Shown piece by piece: positions 54,160 through 64,000 of a stretch of DNA of 64,000 nt. Source of the DNA: Sarocladium kiliense (taxonomy: Eukaryota > Ascomycota > Sordariomycetes > Hypocreales > Sarocladiaceae); contig JAUZTG010000029.1 of assembly GCA_030734395.1 (NCBI GenBank), positions 5,022,001-5,086,000 on the forward strand, given 5' to 3'. The translations under genes and the position numbers were made by a program. Each line of letters opens with the position of its first letter. Positions within the stretch are counted from its first letter, which is position 1. The notes under the pieces were generated by a model. It did not search any database. It saw nothing but the letters and a program-made list of their open reading frames with translations, and was not told the DNA's origin.

Positions 54160-55554
54160 AGTTCTTTGGGCGAGTCAAATCGAAGTGAGACAGGTCAACA
54201 GAGCTGCGCAGATACATCATCGAGGCGATGGGTCCCAAACTAGGTCATCGAGGTCCTTAGCTTCTCCAGTCCGGAAAACGAGACCCACGCCAGTGCGATT
54301 GAGCTCAATGATCGGCTATTGCCTCATTATTCGAACCGCGTACTACGACAGGATTCAAGAGTCGGTGCGCTAATGTGGGAGTTATGTTGTGAGCAACAAA
54401 GCAAAATAGTCGGCAATAGAGCCAGACACTAGGATTTGAATAGTTTGTTAAAGCAAATAGCAAGGCCTGACAGGACGCAGGACTAATTCGAAGATAGGAA
54501 GAAAAGTAGAAGGGACATATTAATGGCTCATGATAGAACATGAGTTACATAGCATATAAGGCTGGTAGCAACATCGCGAGGTATTCTTGCCAGCTGATGG
54601 GATCTGTGGTTGACTCCGCATGTGCGAGGACGCACTCGTGGAGGCCGATGCGAATACTGCACATGTGAATTATCATGTTCAACGACTCCGCCGATCTCTG
54701 CCCGGTGAGATCAGTCCTTGACAGCACAACGTATATGCCCACATGTGCAAGTCAATGCTGTCCTTGACGGCCTCATAATAGCGACCTCTCCGCATGTACC
54801 TGCCCTCCACACTACTAAGATCACCAAGAGACAAGAGCCTGTTCAATTACAAAGCCGAGAGGAGATCAACCTGATTCATGATGAGTACAAAGCAACCCTT
54901 GAGAAGGAGAAGCAGTATCACTGGGCACTGCTGCTTGAGCTGCCGATGTCAAGCCACTTGCTGAGTTCGCAGACAAAAGTGCTGAGGCTGGTGCAGTCAA
55001 CAATGCTGCAGGTAGGGGCAAGAGGAACCTGAACACCCAAATGTTGTTAACTTTTGATCGGATGGTGAGGGCAACAGAGCCGTGGATGTCTGTGTACGCA
55101 GAGCTCCCGAATTGAGTCAAGTATACCCATCATTCTGGACCCCATGCTCTATTCCATGATATACCAAGCTCCATCGTACAAAGTCAATCAACCCCTGAAG
55201 TACTCACTAACGTATTATAGATCAGCATCGTCGAAGCCTGGGCGACTCCACGCAAGTTGGCCGGGGCACCGTCGCATCATTCAGATGTTCAGCCGAGTTC
55301 GCCTCCAAGTCTAAGGCCGCGCATGGAAGAGCTGCTTCTGGGAATATGTGCTTTTGCTTTTGCGCAAGGCTGCACTTCGGACCTTCCATTTACTGCGTGC
55401 TTTACAAAAGAGAAGTGGATCGACAGGACTAGAATTATGTCATTGGTGTACATGATGGCCGCTACCAATTGATGAGGTGTTACTAGAGCACTGGGTATCT
55501 GAGATAGGGACTTAGTTTGCGGTCCATCGTGTCCACAAGTGAAGAATGAATACA
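54160..55554 (+). other. Gene-poor interval with possible gene remnant
   Basis: Mostly non-coding. A plus-strand frame ending at about 55114 reads ADVKPLAEFADKSAEAGAVN, NAAGRGKRNLNTQMLLTFDR, MVRATEPWMSVYAELPN and has more coding character than its surroundings, but it has no start and no recognised family. Confidence 0.35.
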
Positions 55555-56417
55555 CTATGGTATGAATCCTCTTGCTGCTAGCAATACGAGAGATATCAGA
55601 CTGGTCACCCATCGAAGACCGGAACGGCAGACTCTTGCGACGGCCATGTTATCTTCCGGCTCACAAGGCGTCTTCGATTGCCAGTCCCCTTTGGTACAGT
55701 TCGACCTCTCAAGCGCAATCTTCGAAACGTCTTCAGCCAGTTGAGAAGCCACCCCTCGATAATTGCAGCCATAGTCTGACATCATTGTGCTCGTGTTGTA
55801 TACAGGACACCTCCCTTTATCTTCGAGAATGTCTATAATGTGCATGATATCTGAGGACAGACTGTCTTGACACTTTCCCGCCGCAATTTCGATGTTGGGA
55901 AACTGGCCACCTCACCATGTAGAAAATTCGCTCCGGCGGCTTCTCCAGGCAGCCCGTCCATCCCGCTCCCAGCCATCCTCCCTCACGCCCGTTGTAGAGT
56001 TTTCTCTTTCAGGGTCGGCGCTACCGAAGCATCGCTCGTCGAAACGAACGGTCCATTCAACTGAATAAGTGCTCGTGGTGCTATTCGTCATGTTGACTAC
56101 CGGGGTGTGAAAAAGATAGCGCCCTGAGGGGTTTTCAGCAACCATGGCCTCTAGATCCGCGTTTGAGAGGTTGAACGTTTGGTTCTGCCAGGACTGAAGC
56201 TCCTCTGATGGCGTCTTGAGATCGCGGATTGGGACTCCCAGGCTCAGTTCAAAAGGCCACAAAGGCTGGAGGTTTCGGATGCCGAAGACGATGGGAATAT
56301 CAAGTCGATATGGAGATTTTCTGGATACTCGCTATCTGAAGATCCTTCCTCGCCGCGGGTGAGACCAGCGAGCGACAACAATGCATAACAAAGGAGGACG
56401 AAGCCCTGCATCAACAT
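55555..56417 (-). pseudogene. Degraded secreted-protein gene (DUF7136-like)
   Basis: On the minus strand the ATG at 56417 opens a signal peptide (LLCYALLSLAGLTRGEEG) and YPENLHIDLIFP, after which the frame is lost. A shifted frame resumes with DIPIVFGIRNLQPLWPFELS, LGVPIRDLK, FNLSNADLE, NMTNSTTSTYSVEWTVRFDE. An in-frame TGA near 55914 interrupts it, then GGQFPNIEIAAGKCQDSLSS, CPVYNTSTMMSDYGC and a hydrophobic C-terminus (SLISLVLLAARGFIP) follow in the same frame. The order (signal peptide, IDLIFP, IVFGIRN, Cys-rich end) matches my recollection of an abundant fungal secreted family (DUF7136). A short deletion plus an internal stop make it a likely pseudogene. An undetected intron at the TGA cannot be excluded. 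Confidence 0.4.
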
Positions 56418-56739
56418 ATTGAAGGAAGGCAAGGAGACCGTCAATGTGCCCATGCACATGCGAGAGGAGAGTGCTCCTTTCAACGTGATGGAAACTTGAG
56501 GCGCAGGGAGGGAATTGTCGAGAAAGGGCGCGCGTGTGACTCCGGGATAAGTCCCATTTTTGATGTGGAAATTCGATCGTGGAAAGCCAAAGTGGCATAG
56601 TAATCATGGTTAAACGGTCAAAAATGAATCTATTGTTTGCTTGGCGGTCATCAACCAACACAACGTCGCATTGGGTCTCCTTATGAGGAATGCCTAAACA
56701 TGTTCAGGGGTCCAGATCCGAACAGAGTTCCCAGTCGAT

Positions 56740-57012
56740 TCATTGCAGTAACGGAAATGAGGTCCTGCCCCTCGGCTCAATGAGTTCCTTTCGCGCTATT
56801 TCGAATGGGTTACGGTCAAGCGACTTGATTGCCATATCAAAGTACTGTTCAACTTCATTCACATACCCTTTGGCATGGGCGTGGATCGGATGCTCGAAAT
56901 ATGGAAGCACGTTCCTCTTCTCTACGACGAAGTTGAAACGCAGCTGATCCAAGCCTTTGCGATGCTGAAGGTCTGGAATAGGAAGGGAACGCTTTTGATC
57001 TTAACAAGTGTG
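56740..57012 (-). pseudogene. Possible gene fragment
   Basis: A minus-strand frame without a convincing start encodes about 90 residues, including DQKRSLPIPDLQHRKGLDQL, RFNFVVEKRNVLPYFEHPIH, EVEQYFDMAIKSLDRNPFE and IEPRGRTSFPLLQ before the stop. The amino-acid composition is that of a real protein, but I recognise no domain and find no neighbouring exon. It could be the 3' remnant of a lost gene. Confidence 0.3.
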
Positions 57013-60000
57013 AACTGCTCGGGGACTGCGGCCCAGTACTATTATCGTTTCCATGGTGTTCATCTTGTTGAACACGCGGCATATTTTTAAGTATCGCAAC
57101 TGAAGCTACGGGAGTGTCGTCAACATCTGACCTCCAGGGACGTCATGGGACGTGCATGCTACCCTTGACAGTTTTAAAAGACGATAACATTTGCCAACTA
57201 ATCTCGACGGTCATAGCTAGAAGAGACGACTTCAAGTGGACTATCAACGCCATTACTGTGCGATATATTATTTGCCTTTCCAGTCCTCACTTGCGATCAC
57301 ATTCCAGTTGTTATTGTGGTCTCCACATGCGCTCCTCGTCCAGGAGTTAGTGGTCTTATTACTCCAGACGGCCTTGACTTGGTCGTGCTTTTGCGTATCG
57401 TACTTCAATCCAAGTGACAAAGAACTCCCTAAGTGAATAAAAAGTGCTGTTTTCACCAATGTCTGACCACTGTTTGCGCAAGAACCGGCCAAATAGACGT
57501 TATATTATTCCGTGAGTGGCGATGCAGGCCTTGCAGAAGAAGCGGCAAGACCCGAAACAACGGGCTCGGAAGAGGAAACGTTTGGGACCAAGAGCTAAGG
57601 TCAGGTACAGGCAATGCCAGTGTTTGCCAATAGTAGTAGCCTACGAAACCGTCGCCATGGTTGCTTCTTCTGTGCGGCGTGAATGGTGAAGCAGGACACT
57701 TGAACGGGATTGTGATTGGTTTTGTTCAGTCCTATGCAAAAACTTGGTGGTTGCGTAGCCTGTCACCTGCGGGTTCATGCCGGCGAGACAAGCATGGCGT
57801 GACTGCTGATTGGGGAGGAAATGAGCTGATGGTGGGAGGAAGACATAGTGTGTGTATGGTAGGACTGCTTAGTTGGTGAGCTGGTGTAACGTCACGAGGA
57901 AAATTATGCTGAATTGTTGGCTGGGTTCAAGAGGATTGAACAATTTGTGTGAGCAACAACTCATGTGTAATAAACAGTGCTTGAGGGGAGTTGTTGTCAA
58001 ATATTGGTGCAGTCCGTGGTGTGTTAGAAGCAAGTGCCTGGAACGAGAAGTGTAGTGCACTATCGCGAAATTACCAGCGGTGGTCGCAAATTAGGGACGT
58101 GACCAACGCGAACTTAGACTGTAAAGCTCATGCACACCTATGCCGACCTCGCGATGAGCAGAGAGGCCTTACTCGGCGACGAAACTGATCGAATCCCAAG
58201 TTTGATCGCAAGGCATAGGTACGGTCAACCAGAATCGGTATTCTCGAAACCCGTCTTCGCCTTCGATCGAACAGAGGAAGAAAGCCGCGGAAGATATTAA
58301 TAGGCATCCGCTAAATACAAGAGAGGCCTCTCTGTGTGAGGTAAGGCTGGGCACCTTAGTGCCAGTGGGGGTGACCAGGTGACTGGCGCATTGACGGATT
58401 CATTTTCGCACCCTTGATTTAACCTGCTCGTACCAACAATCAAGCAACAATGACTCGAGCCGGATATTCTGCTTCGATTGATTCTTGGTTCCTTGTTGCT
58501 TGTTGCAGAGCATAATGATGCAGATTCCTACAGGGCGAAACGCGCAAGCACAGCCTCACGGACAGGCCGCACTCGGAAGGTAGAAGACACCAGAATTGCA
58601 CAGAGTGAGCAGCTAAACCCCGAAAGAGCCATGTCAGAAACCCCACTGAAATGCGTCACAGGTCACAGAGTCAGGGTGCCAAATACGAGATCTCAGTTGC
58701 TAGGACTGGGCCCCCCAGGAACGCTCGGCGCCACGGACGGAAGCGCTTGTAAGGATGTGGACGCCCTGTACCCATCTCAGCCCAGAATTGAATGGGTCCA
58801 GGGGACGGACATGACCATGATGCCATGCCGCTACAAGCTGTGGGTTTTAGACTTTGCGGTCACTGAGGTGATTTGCGTGTTGTCGGCTAGCAAAAGGTGG
58901 GAATGTAGCATGAGTGGATTGATTGATTGATGCTTGGTGTTTGTGTTACCAAGAAGCATAAGCTTAAGCAGAGAGAAGGGACAAGGTTAAGCTGACGCAG
59001 CATGTAATGACGGCCAAGGAGGAGAATAGCAACCAGACACCTGGTGATGCTCGAGGGATGGGCAGACGCGCGGTCAGATAAACAGCGGCTGAAACCTCCT
59101 GTTTCACTGACCTGGCTTCACGACCAGGCGACTGGCTGGCTGCAGGCCTGGCGCACTGTATGTCTGTCATGCACACACGCAAACACTCTGCCGATCCGAT
59201 GCAAATGCAAGCCCTAGCGGAACTCCGATCAGCATCACTACGAGGAACTTTCTTGACTTGAGCGAGGATGAGGCCCAGATTTCATGACGAAGAGAAAGTC
59301 GATCACAAACCTGTAACGGGTGCGCGTATGGTTGCGGTGCAGGGGACGGGTTCAGGGGACAAAAGGACGCTAAGTCGGATGCTGCGAGCCTCCGACGGGG
59401 GATTGGTGGTGTAGGACCACCTTCTAGTAGCAGTGCAGTGATCAACGATGGGGATCGCTGAGATCGCCCCGGACAGCAGCAGTGTCACGGTATTGCGATG
59501 CGCATCCCTCCCACCCTCCATCACCTCGACACCACCATCATCCATCTGTCAGGACTCAGGAGGGAAAATAGGCTGGGACCCTTACGGCGCTACTGTCCTT
59601 GTCATGCACCTCAGTTGCGCAACCAGCATGCACACAAAGATGCAGTCACGCCTCGGCACAGACGCCACGCGCCCTGTAGTGCGCCCCAGCATGCACGCCA
59701 GACACGCCCAATCGTCCATCGGACGGACTTCTGGCTTGCATAGGTCGAAAGGTTGGCCCAACCACCATTCTCGGGAATTTAATACCTGCCAAAAGTCAGA
59801 TCGACAGGAGGAACAGAGTTTCGAGAAGCGGCGGGACGACGAGGACCTCCGAGCAAAGAGAGGAGACAAGGCTGGGATGTAGAGTTCGTTGCACCATGGT
59901 CATGGATCCACGATCGGCAGAGTAAACACGAGGAAGAACCCTATCGGTCTTTCGGCGTGGCAAAGGAGACAAGAAGAACAAAGCCAAAGCCTCACTGGAC

Positions 60001-60835
60001 TTCTCTCGGCTTCGGCACGAGATCGTCTCCATCCTCGTGATGAGAAGCAACCCCATCGCTTTGACTGGGTCTATTCTTTTAGGTGCTCCATCTCGAGGTC
60101 ATAGGCGACAAAAACACCGCCGTCACTTCTTGCTCAGCCCCCCTTCTCGACCTACAGGGAGCGTAGCAGTCACGCCAGTGTCTCACTCTATTTCAGCAGC
60201 GCGACGGCGTACCCGGGTGGATGGCTAGGACGCAGACCACCGTTGTAGTCCAACCACCAGGCACCAAAGCTACTGGCGACAAAAAAACACCGTCACCGAA
60301 AGACTTCAGAGCCAAGCCAACCGTCTCCAGACCGCGACCCGCCCAGCCTCAGTCGGCCGGTGAAATACGGGGGGGCGCAGGGGGTTCGAGAGCGGCTACG
60401 AGGGAAGCCTCTGGGCAAAAGAAAGAAACGACAGGGGTGGGAAAGACAGACAGAAGAGGCGCAGGGGTTCCAGAGGTTCCATCCCCCGTATACGGACTGC
60501 CGCGTTAATCCTCGCTCAATGAGGCAAACCCAGCCAAGCCCGTGAGGGCAGAGCGCATCGTGTCCCCTAATAAGACAAGAGGCCCGCCCCCTTGCTCCCT
60601 TCGCTCCTGGCCCTTCTCCTACTCTCCTACATCAACCTCCACACTCGCTATTCTCAACGACTTCTCTCGTCTTGAGCTTTCTCATCTTCTTTCTTTCCTC
60701 GTCTAGAGTTCTTTCGTTCTTGCTCAATAACCCAATCTCTCGCTACGTTGGGTTTCTTTTCCAGTACACGTCGAACAAACTTGCTACAACCTTTAATTTC
60801 CAATAACAGCCTTTGTTTTCGACCAGACTCTCAAT
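57013..60835 (+). other. Gene desert of about 3.8 kb
   Basis: No supported gene. Open frames are short, overlapping on both strands, and without motifs. From about 60540 to 60835 the plus strand is C/T-rich and forms the promoter and leader of the GH16 gene. No transposase, long terminal repeat or inverted repeat was recognised. Confidence 0.5.
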
Positions 60836-62129
60836 ATGTTCTCAAAGGTCCTTTCCACCGCTGCGGTGGCTCTCGCTGCCTCCAGCGTCGTGTCTGCCCA
60901 GACCTTCACTGACTGCAACCCCATGGAGAAGGGTATGTGGAAGCGCCCCTCAGTGGACACGAAGCTCAAACATGGAGCCATGTTGAATTATAGACTGACT
61001 TGACTTCACAGACTGCAAGCCCGACCCGGCTTTCGGTAACACCAAGGTCGACTGTGACCTCACCAAGGGCCCGTGCGAGCCCTTCTACGAGCTCGATGGT
61101 ACCAAGCTGGAGTACACCGACCAGGGTGCCGTCTTCAAGATCGAGAAGGAGAGCAATGCTCCCACCATCGCTACCCACAACTACATGTTCTTCGGCCGCC
61201 TCGAGGTCGAGCTGAACCCCGCTCCCGGCAAGGGTGTCGTCACCTCCGTCGTCCTTCAGTCTGATGTCCTCGACGAGATCGACTGGGAGTGGGTTGGTGG
61301 TGATATCGACCAGGTCCAGACCAACTACTTCTCCAAGGGTGACACCTCCACCTACGACCGTGGTGCCTACCACCCCGTCAAGGGTGCTGTTGGCACTCCT
61401 CACATCTACACCATTGAGTGGACTGCTGAGAAGATTGACTGGATCGTCAACGGTGCTATCGTCCGTACCCTCAAGGCCTCCGACGCTAAGGGCGGAAAGG
61501 CCTTCCCCCAGACCCCCATGGAGGTCAAGCTCGGCACCTGGGTCGCTGGCCGCAAGGATGCTCCCGATGGCACCGTCGAGTGGGCTGGTGGTTACACCGA
61601 CTTCTCTAATGCTCCCTTCAACGCCTACTACAAGTCCGTCAAGATTGTCGACTACGCTGGTGGCTCCGGCCCCGCCTCTGGTCCCGTCCGCCAGTACGTC
61701 TACGGCGACAAGTCTGGTGACTGGGAGTCCATCGTTGTCGAGAAGGGTGACGGTCCTGCCGATGGCCAGGACGAGGACAAGGAGACCACCACCACCAAGT
61801 CTGCCAAGCCCACCGGCACCGTGATCGAGCCCGAGGAGAAGACCTCCACCTCCGAGCGCATCTACACCAAGCCCAAGACCACCATCGAGCCCTCCACCCC
61901 CGTCCCGACCACCCTCGTTACCCCCTCCAAGACCAGCTCCGTGGCCGCTGAGGAGACCACCTCCACCGGCTCCAGCTCTGGTTCTGATGAGGAGACCGAG
62001 ACCTCGGACGCTGGTGCCGCTGAGACCTCCGGCCCCTCTTCCGTCCCCGAGGATGCCGCCGGCTCCGTCCGCGTTGCCCTCGGCACTGTCGCCTTCGCTG
62101 GTGTCTTCGCCCTCGCCCAGCTTCTCTAA
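60836..62129 (+). CDS. GPI-anchored GH16 Crh-type chitin-glucan transglycosylase
   Basis: Exons are 60836-60932 and 61012-62129 (404 residues), intron GT..AG. Crh enzymes cross-link chitin to beta-glucan in the wall. A signal peptide covers about residues 1-20 (LSTAAVALAASSVVSAQ). The GH16 catalytic motif DEIDWEW gives nucleophile Glu121, Asp123 and acid/base Glu125, followed by GGDIDQVQTNYFSKGD. GTPHIYTIEWTAEKIDWIVN, and PMEVKLGTWVAGRKD and TVEWAGGYTDFSNAPF are the expected sugar-binding segments. Paired N-terminal Cys (TDCNPMEKDCKPD, KVDCDLTKGPCEP) match family disulphides. The last 150 residues are Ser/Thr/Glu-rich, ending in a hydrophobic GPI signal (VALGTVAFAGVFALAQLL). Very strong C-ending codon bias indicates high expression, and creates a long meaningless open frame on the opposite strand. 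No CBM18 module is present. Confidence 0.96.
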
Positions 62130-63370
62130 GCGATTCATACCCATACAACAAACAACCCCCTTTCCGCACATAATACTCTTTTGCGCGCGCAACACCCCCT
62201 CGTCAAGAAACTCTTTTTGTGTTATGGTTTGATCGGGCCGCCTATTGGGCCTCAGCAGCAGCAGTGTATTCGCTTCCCTGTATCTCTTTTCGAAAATCTC
62301 GAGGGTGTGAACCCTCGGAGATTTGCCAATACCTTACTTTGTAAAAGATTACGGGGCTTTTCTGGGACGTTTTCGGGAATGGATTAGCCGGAGGAGTAGA
62401 CTAGTTTCGGTGGATTGTCTTGGAATTGAGCATAAGGGTTGGGCAAACCACCCTTTCTTGGATATACCTTTCTATCTCTCAACCTGACTTGCTCTGTGAA
62501 TCTCCCTTGGTAGAATATGTCTGGTCCCCGTCCTTGACTTTGCATGACCCGCCCTGTTTTACAGGTCTTGCCCTACGAGGGAAACCTTGGGGTAAGGGAG
62601 AGGTTCCCCGATTTCCGGGCTGTTTCGGCGTGAAATTAAAGTCATTAGACTTTTGACTTTGCCCGAACAGGGAGAGGGGGGCCGTCGTGATTAGTGCCCT
62701 TTCCCCAGCCCTAGAGGTTCAACTCATCTTCAAATATACACGACTCGAGTGCGATGCACTGAGTAGTCACTGTCCACGTTCTGAACACTGCCGTGCCAAA
62801 CAAATGCAGTACCCCGAATTACTGCTATAGATTCCTGCTATGGATTGCCTCTACAATATTCGCTCTATGTAATCAGTGTAGTTTGCAGGGTCATCACTGA
62901 TTGCCAAAGGGTCGTCGCGAATCTGCAATCTTAAACAAGAAGCTCAAACATTGGCAACGGTCTTCGGCGGTATCGAGATGTCGCTTAGTTGAGTCACCTC
63001 GTGTGACGACAGAGTGCAACAAACTCCCTTGTTCAGATCGTCCCTGAAATAGACCCTCGGCATTGGAGAGTCCCTTTTCTAATCTACACACACCTTGGAG
63101 TGTGGTGCCGTTTTCAATGGTGTGGAAGATCAAACCGCTCAGAAAGCTTCGGTGGTGAGGCCGAGCTCACGAAAGAGGTCGTGCTTGTAGGGAAGGAAGG
63201 CATCGCAGTGATGGCCCGCATTGCACAGAGCGTCATGGATGAGAGGCGAGATAGAATCAATTCGTGCAGAGCTCCGCAGACATAGTAGGTTCATTCTAAG
63301 TATCTCGTTCACTCGCATTCTATATCCTCAATAAGCCTTCTCACAAGACGTTGCACCAATCGCCGGGCTT
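62130..63370 (+). other. 3' region and intergenic interval
   Basis: About 1.2 kb between convergent genes. It contains a strong hairpin at 62294-62324 in the probable 3' untranslated region of the GH16 gene. No other gene was seen. Confidence 0.55.
62294..62324 (+). repeat. Inverted repeat forming a hairpin in the 3' region of the GH16 gene
   Basis: AAATCTCGAGGGT (62294-62306), loop GTGA, then ACCCTCGGAGATTT (62311-62324) pair over 13 bp with a single bulged G. It begins 165 nt after the stop codon, so it probably lies in the mature mRNA. Possible roles are mRNA stability or 3'-end processing. Confidence 0.65.
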
Positions 63371-64000
63371 CTAGCCACTGGATTCCCTAGAGATGCCAAC
63401 ATCAGCCCAAGCCTTGCGAACCTTTCGAGCCGCTTCCTTGCTGAATTCTTCCTCAGCAATGTCCACCGTCACGTCGGCGAATTGCTTGAAAGTGCACTTT
63501 GCGGGCACGCGACCACTCGTCATGGCCTTCCACCAGATCTGGCCGGCCTTCTCCCAAGAGTACCCTCCAAAAGCCTTGGCAGCCAGGTAGAAGGCTCGGT
63601 TGGGAATGCCTGAAAAGATATGGACACCTCCATTGTCCTCGAAGGTGGTCCTGAATTGGCTCATGTTGCCAACTTGGGGATCTTTGCCCTGCAGATTATC
63701 AGCTAACTGTCTGTCAAATACCATTCATGGATACTAACAAAGCGAGGGTCGTCGTAAGCAGTTCCAGGAGCCTTCATGCTGCGTAGAGCCGTGCCTTTGA
63801 CTCCCGGCAGGATGCAATCCTCGCCAATGAGCCAGTCGGCATTCTCCGCATCTTCGTTCTGAACTTTCTGCTTGATCATGATACCGAAAATATCGGATAC
63901 ATGCTCATTCAGAGCCCCAGGTTGGCCGTAGTAATCAAAAGGGCTGGTGTGTTCGGTGATAGCGTGCGTCAGCTCATGTCCAATGACGTCGATACAGCCA
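63371..64000 (-). CDS. Thermolysin-family (M4) metallopeptidase, 5'-partial
   Basis: Only the C-terminal part is in the window: minus-strand exons 64000-63739 (continuing beyond the edge) and 63688-63371, joined in frame by a GT..AG intron. The zinc motif GHELTHAITEH gives both His ligands and the catalytic Glu; the third ligand is the Glu of GALNEHVSDIFG. The active-site His is in DNGGVHIFSGIPNRAFYLAA, as in thermolysin (which has GGVHINSG). SMKAPGTAYDDPRF precedes the intron. The C-terminal helical domain (AGQIWWKAMTSGRVPAKCTF, FADVTVDIAEEEF) is complete, ending ADVGISRESSG. M4 enzymes are mainly bacterial, though some fungi carry copies. Whether a signal and propeptide exist cannot be seen. 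Confidence 0.9.

Noticed and set aside
60966..62195. Long minus-strand open frame (409 residues, Gly/Leu/Val-rich)
   Set aside because: It is antisense to the GH16 gene; the strong C-ending codon bias there removes stops from the opposite strand. The translation is low complexity with no motif.
62705..62716. tRNA B-box-like GGTTCAACTC
   Set aside because: There is no A-box at the right distance upstream and no cloverleaf can be drawn.

Overview
The window is nuclear DNA of a filamentous ascomycete (Pezizomycotina). The evidence is short introns of about 50-70 nt with GT..AG ends and CTAAC/CTGAC branch sites, pyrimidine-rich promoters, Zn2Cys6 and SREBP-type bHLH regulators, a Pth11-like rhodopsin-domain receptor, a LysM secreted protein and GPI-anchored wall proteins. 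I cannot fix the class; Dothideomycetes is a guess. All functions come from reading translations and motifs by eye. No search was run, and no tRNA, rRNA or CRISPR array was recognised.

Layout. 1-9.8 kb: the end of an unrecognised gene, a seven-membrane-segment protein, a secreted BBE-type FAD oxidase, a GPI-type protein with three six-cysteine modules, and a membrane-anchored pepsin-like protein lacking the catalytic aspartates. 11.5-13.6 kb: a broken protein-arginine deiminase gene. 14.7-18.7 kb: a small Cys-rich protein, a LysM protein and a free-standing N-acetyl-gamma-glutamyl-phosphate reductase that looks like the C-terminal half of the usual fungal Arg5,6 polyprotein. 20.6-21.8 kb: an SREBP-type bHLH factor.

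22.6-34.9 kb is the most coherent accessory block: an aldehyde dehydrogenase ending in SKL, an amine/amino-acid permease, a copper amine oxidase ending in SRL, an alpha/beta hydrolase and a Zn2Cys6 regulator. Both oxidising enzymes carry peroxisomal PTS1 tails. I read this as an inducible pathway: amine uptake, peroxisomal oxidation to the aldehyde, then to the acid.

35-54 kb is mostly housekeeping: Icp55, the Dbf4/Dfp1 subunit of DDK, Atg12, PanB, the E2 enzyme Ubc8, a frameshifted F-box gene, Saf4/CCDC130, a SIRT5-type sirtuin and a zinc alcohol dehydrogenase. The Ubc8 gene is the most unusual structure. Restoring the conserved protein requires a 1-nt exon, and probably also a 3-nt exon, each lying between two back-to-back introns.

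54-64 kb is gene-poor. It holds a degraded secreted-protein gene, a possible gene fragment, a Crh-type GH16 wall transglycosylase with a strong hairpin in its 3' region, and the C-terminal end of a thermolysin-family (M4) metallopeptidase running off the right edge.
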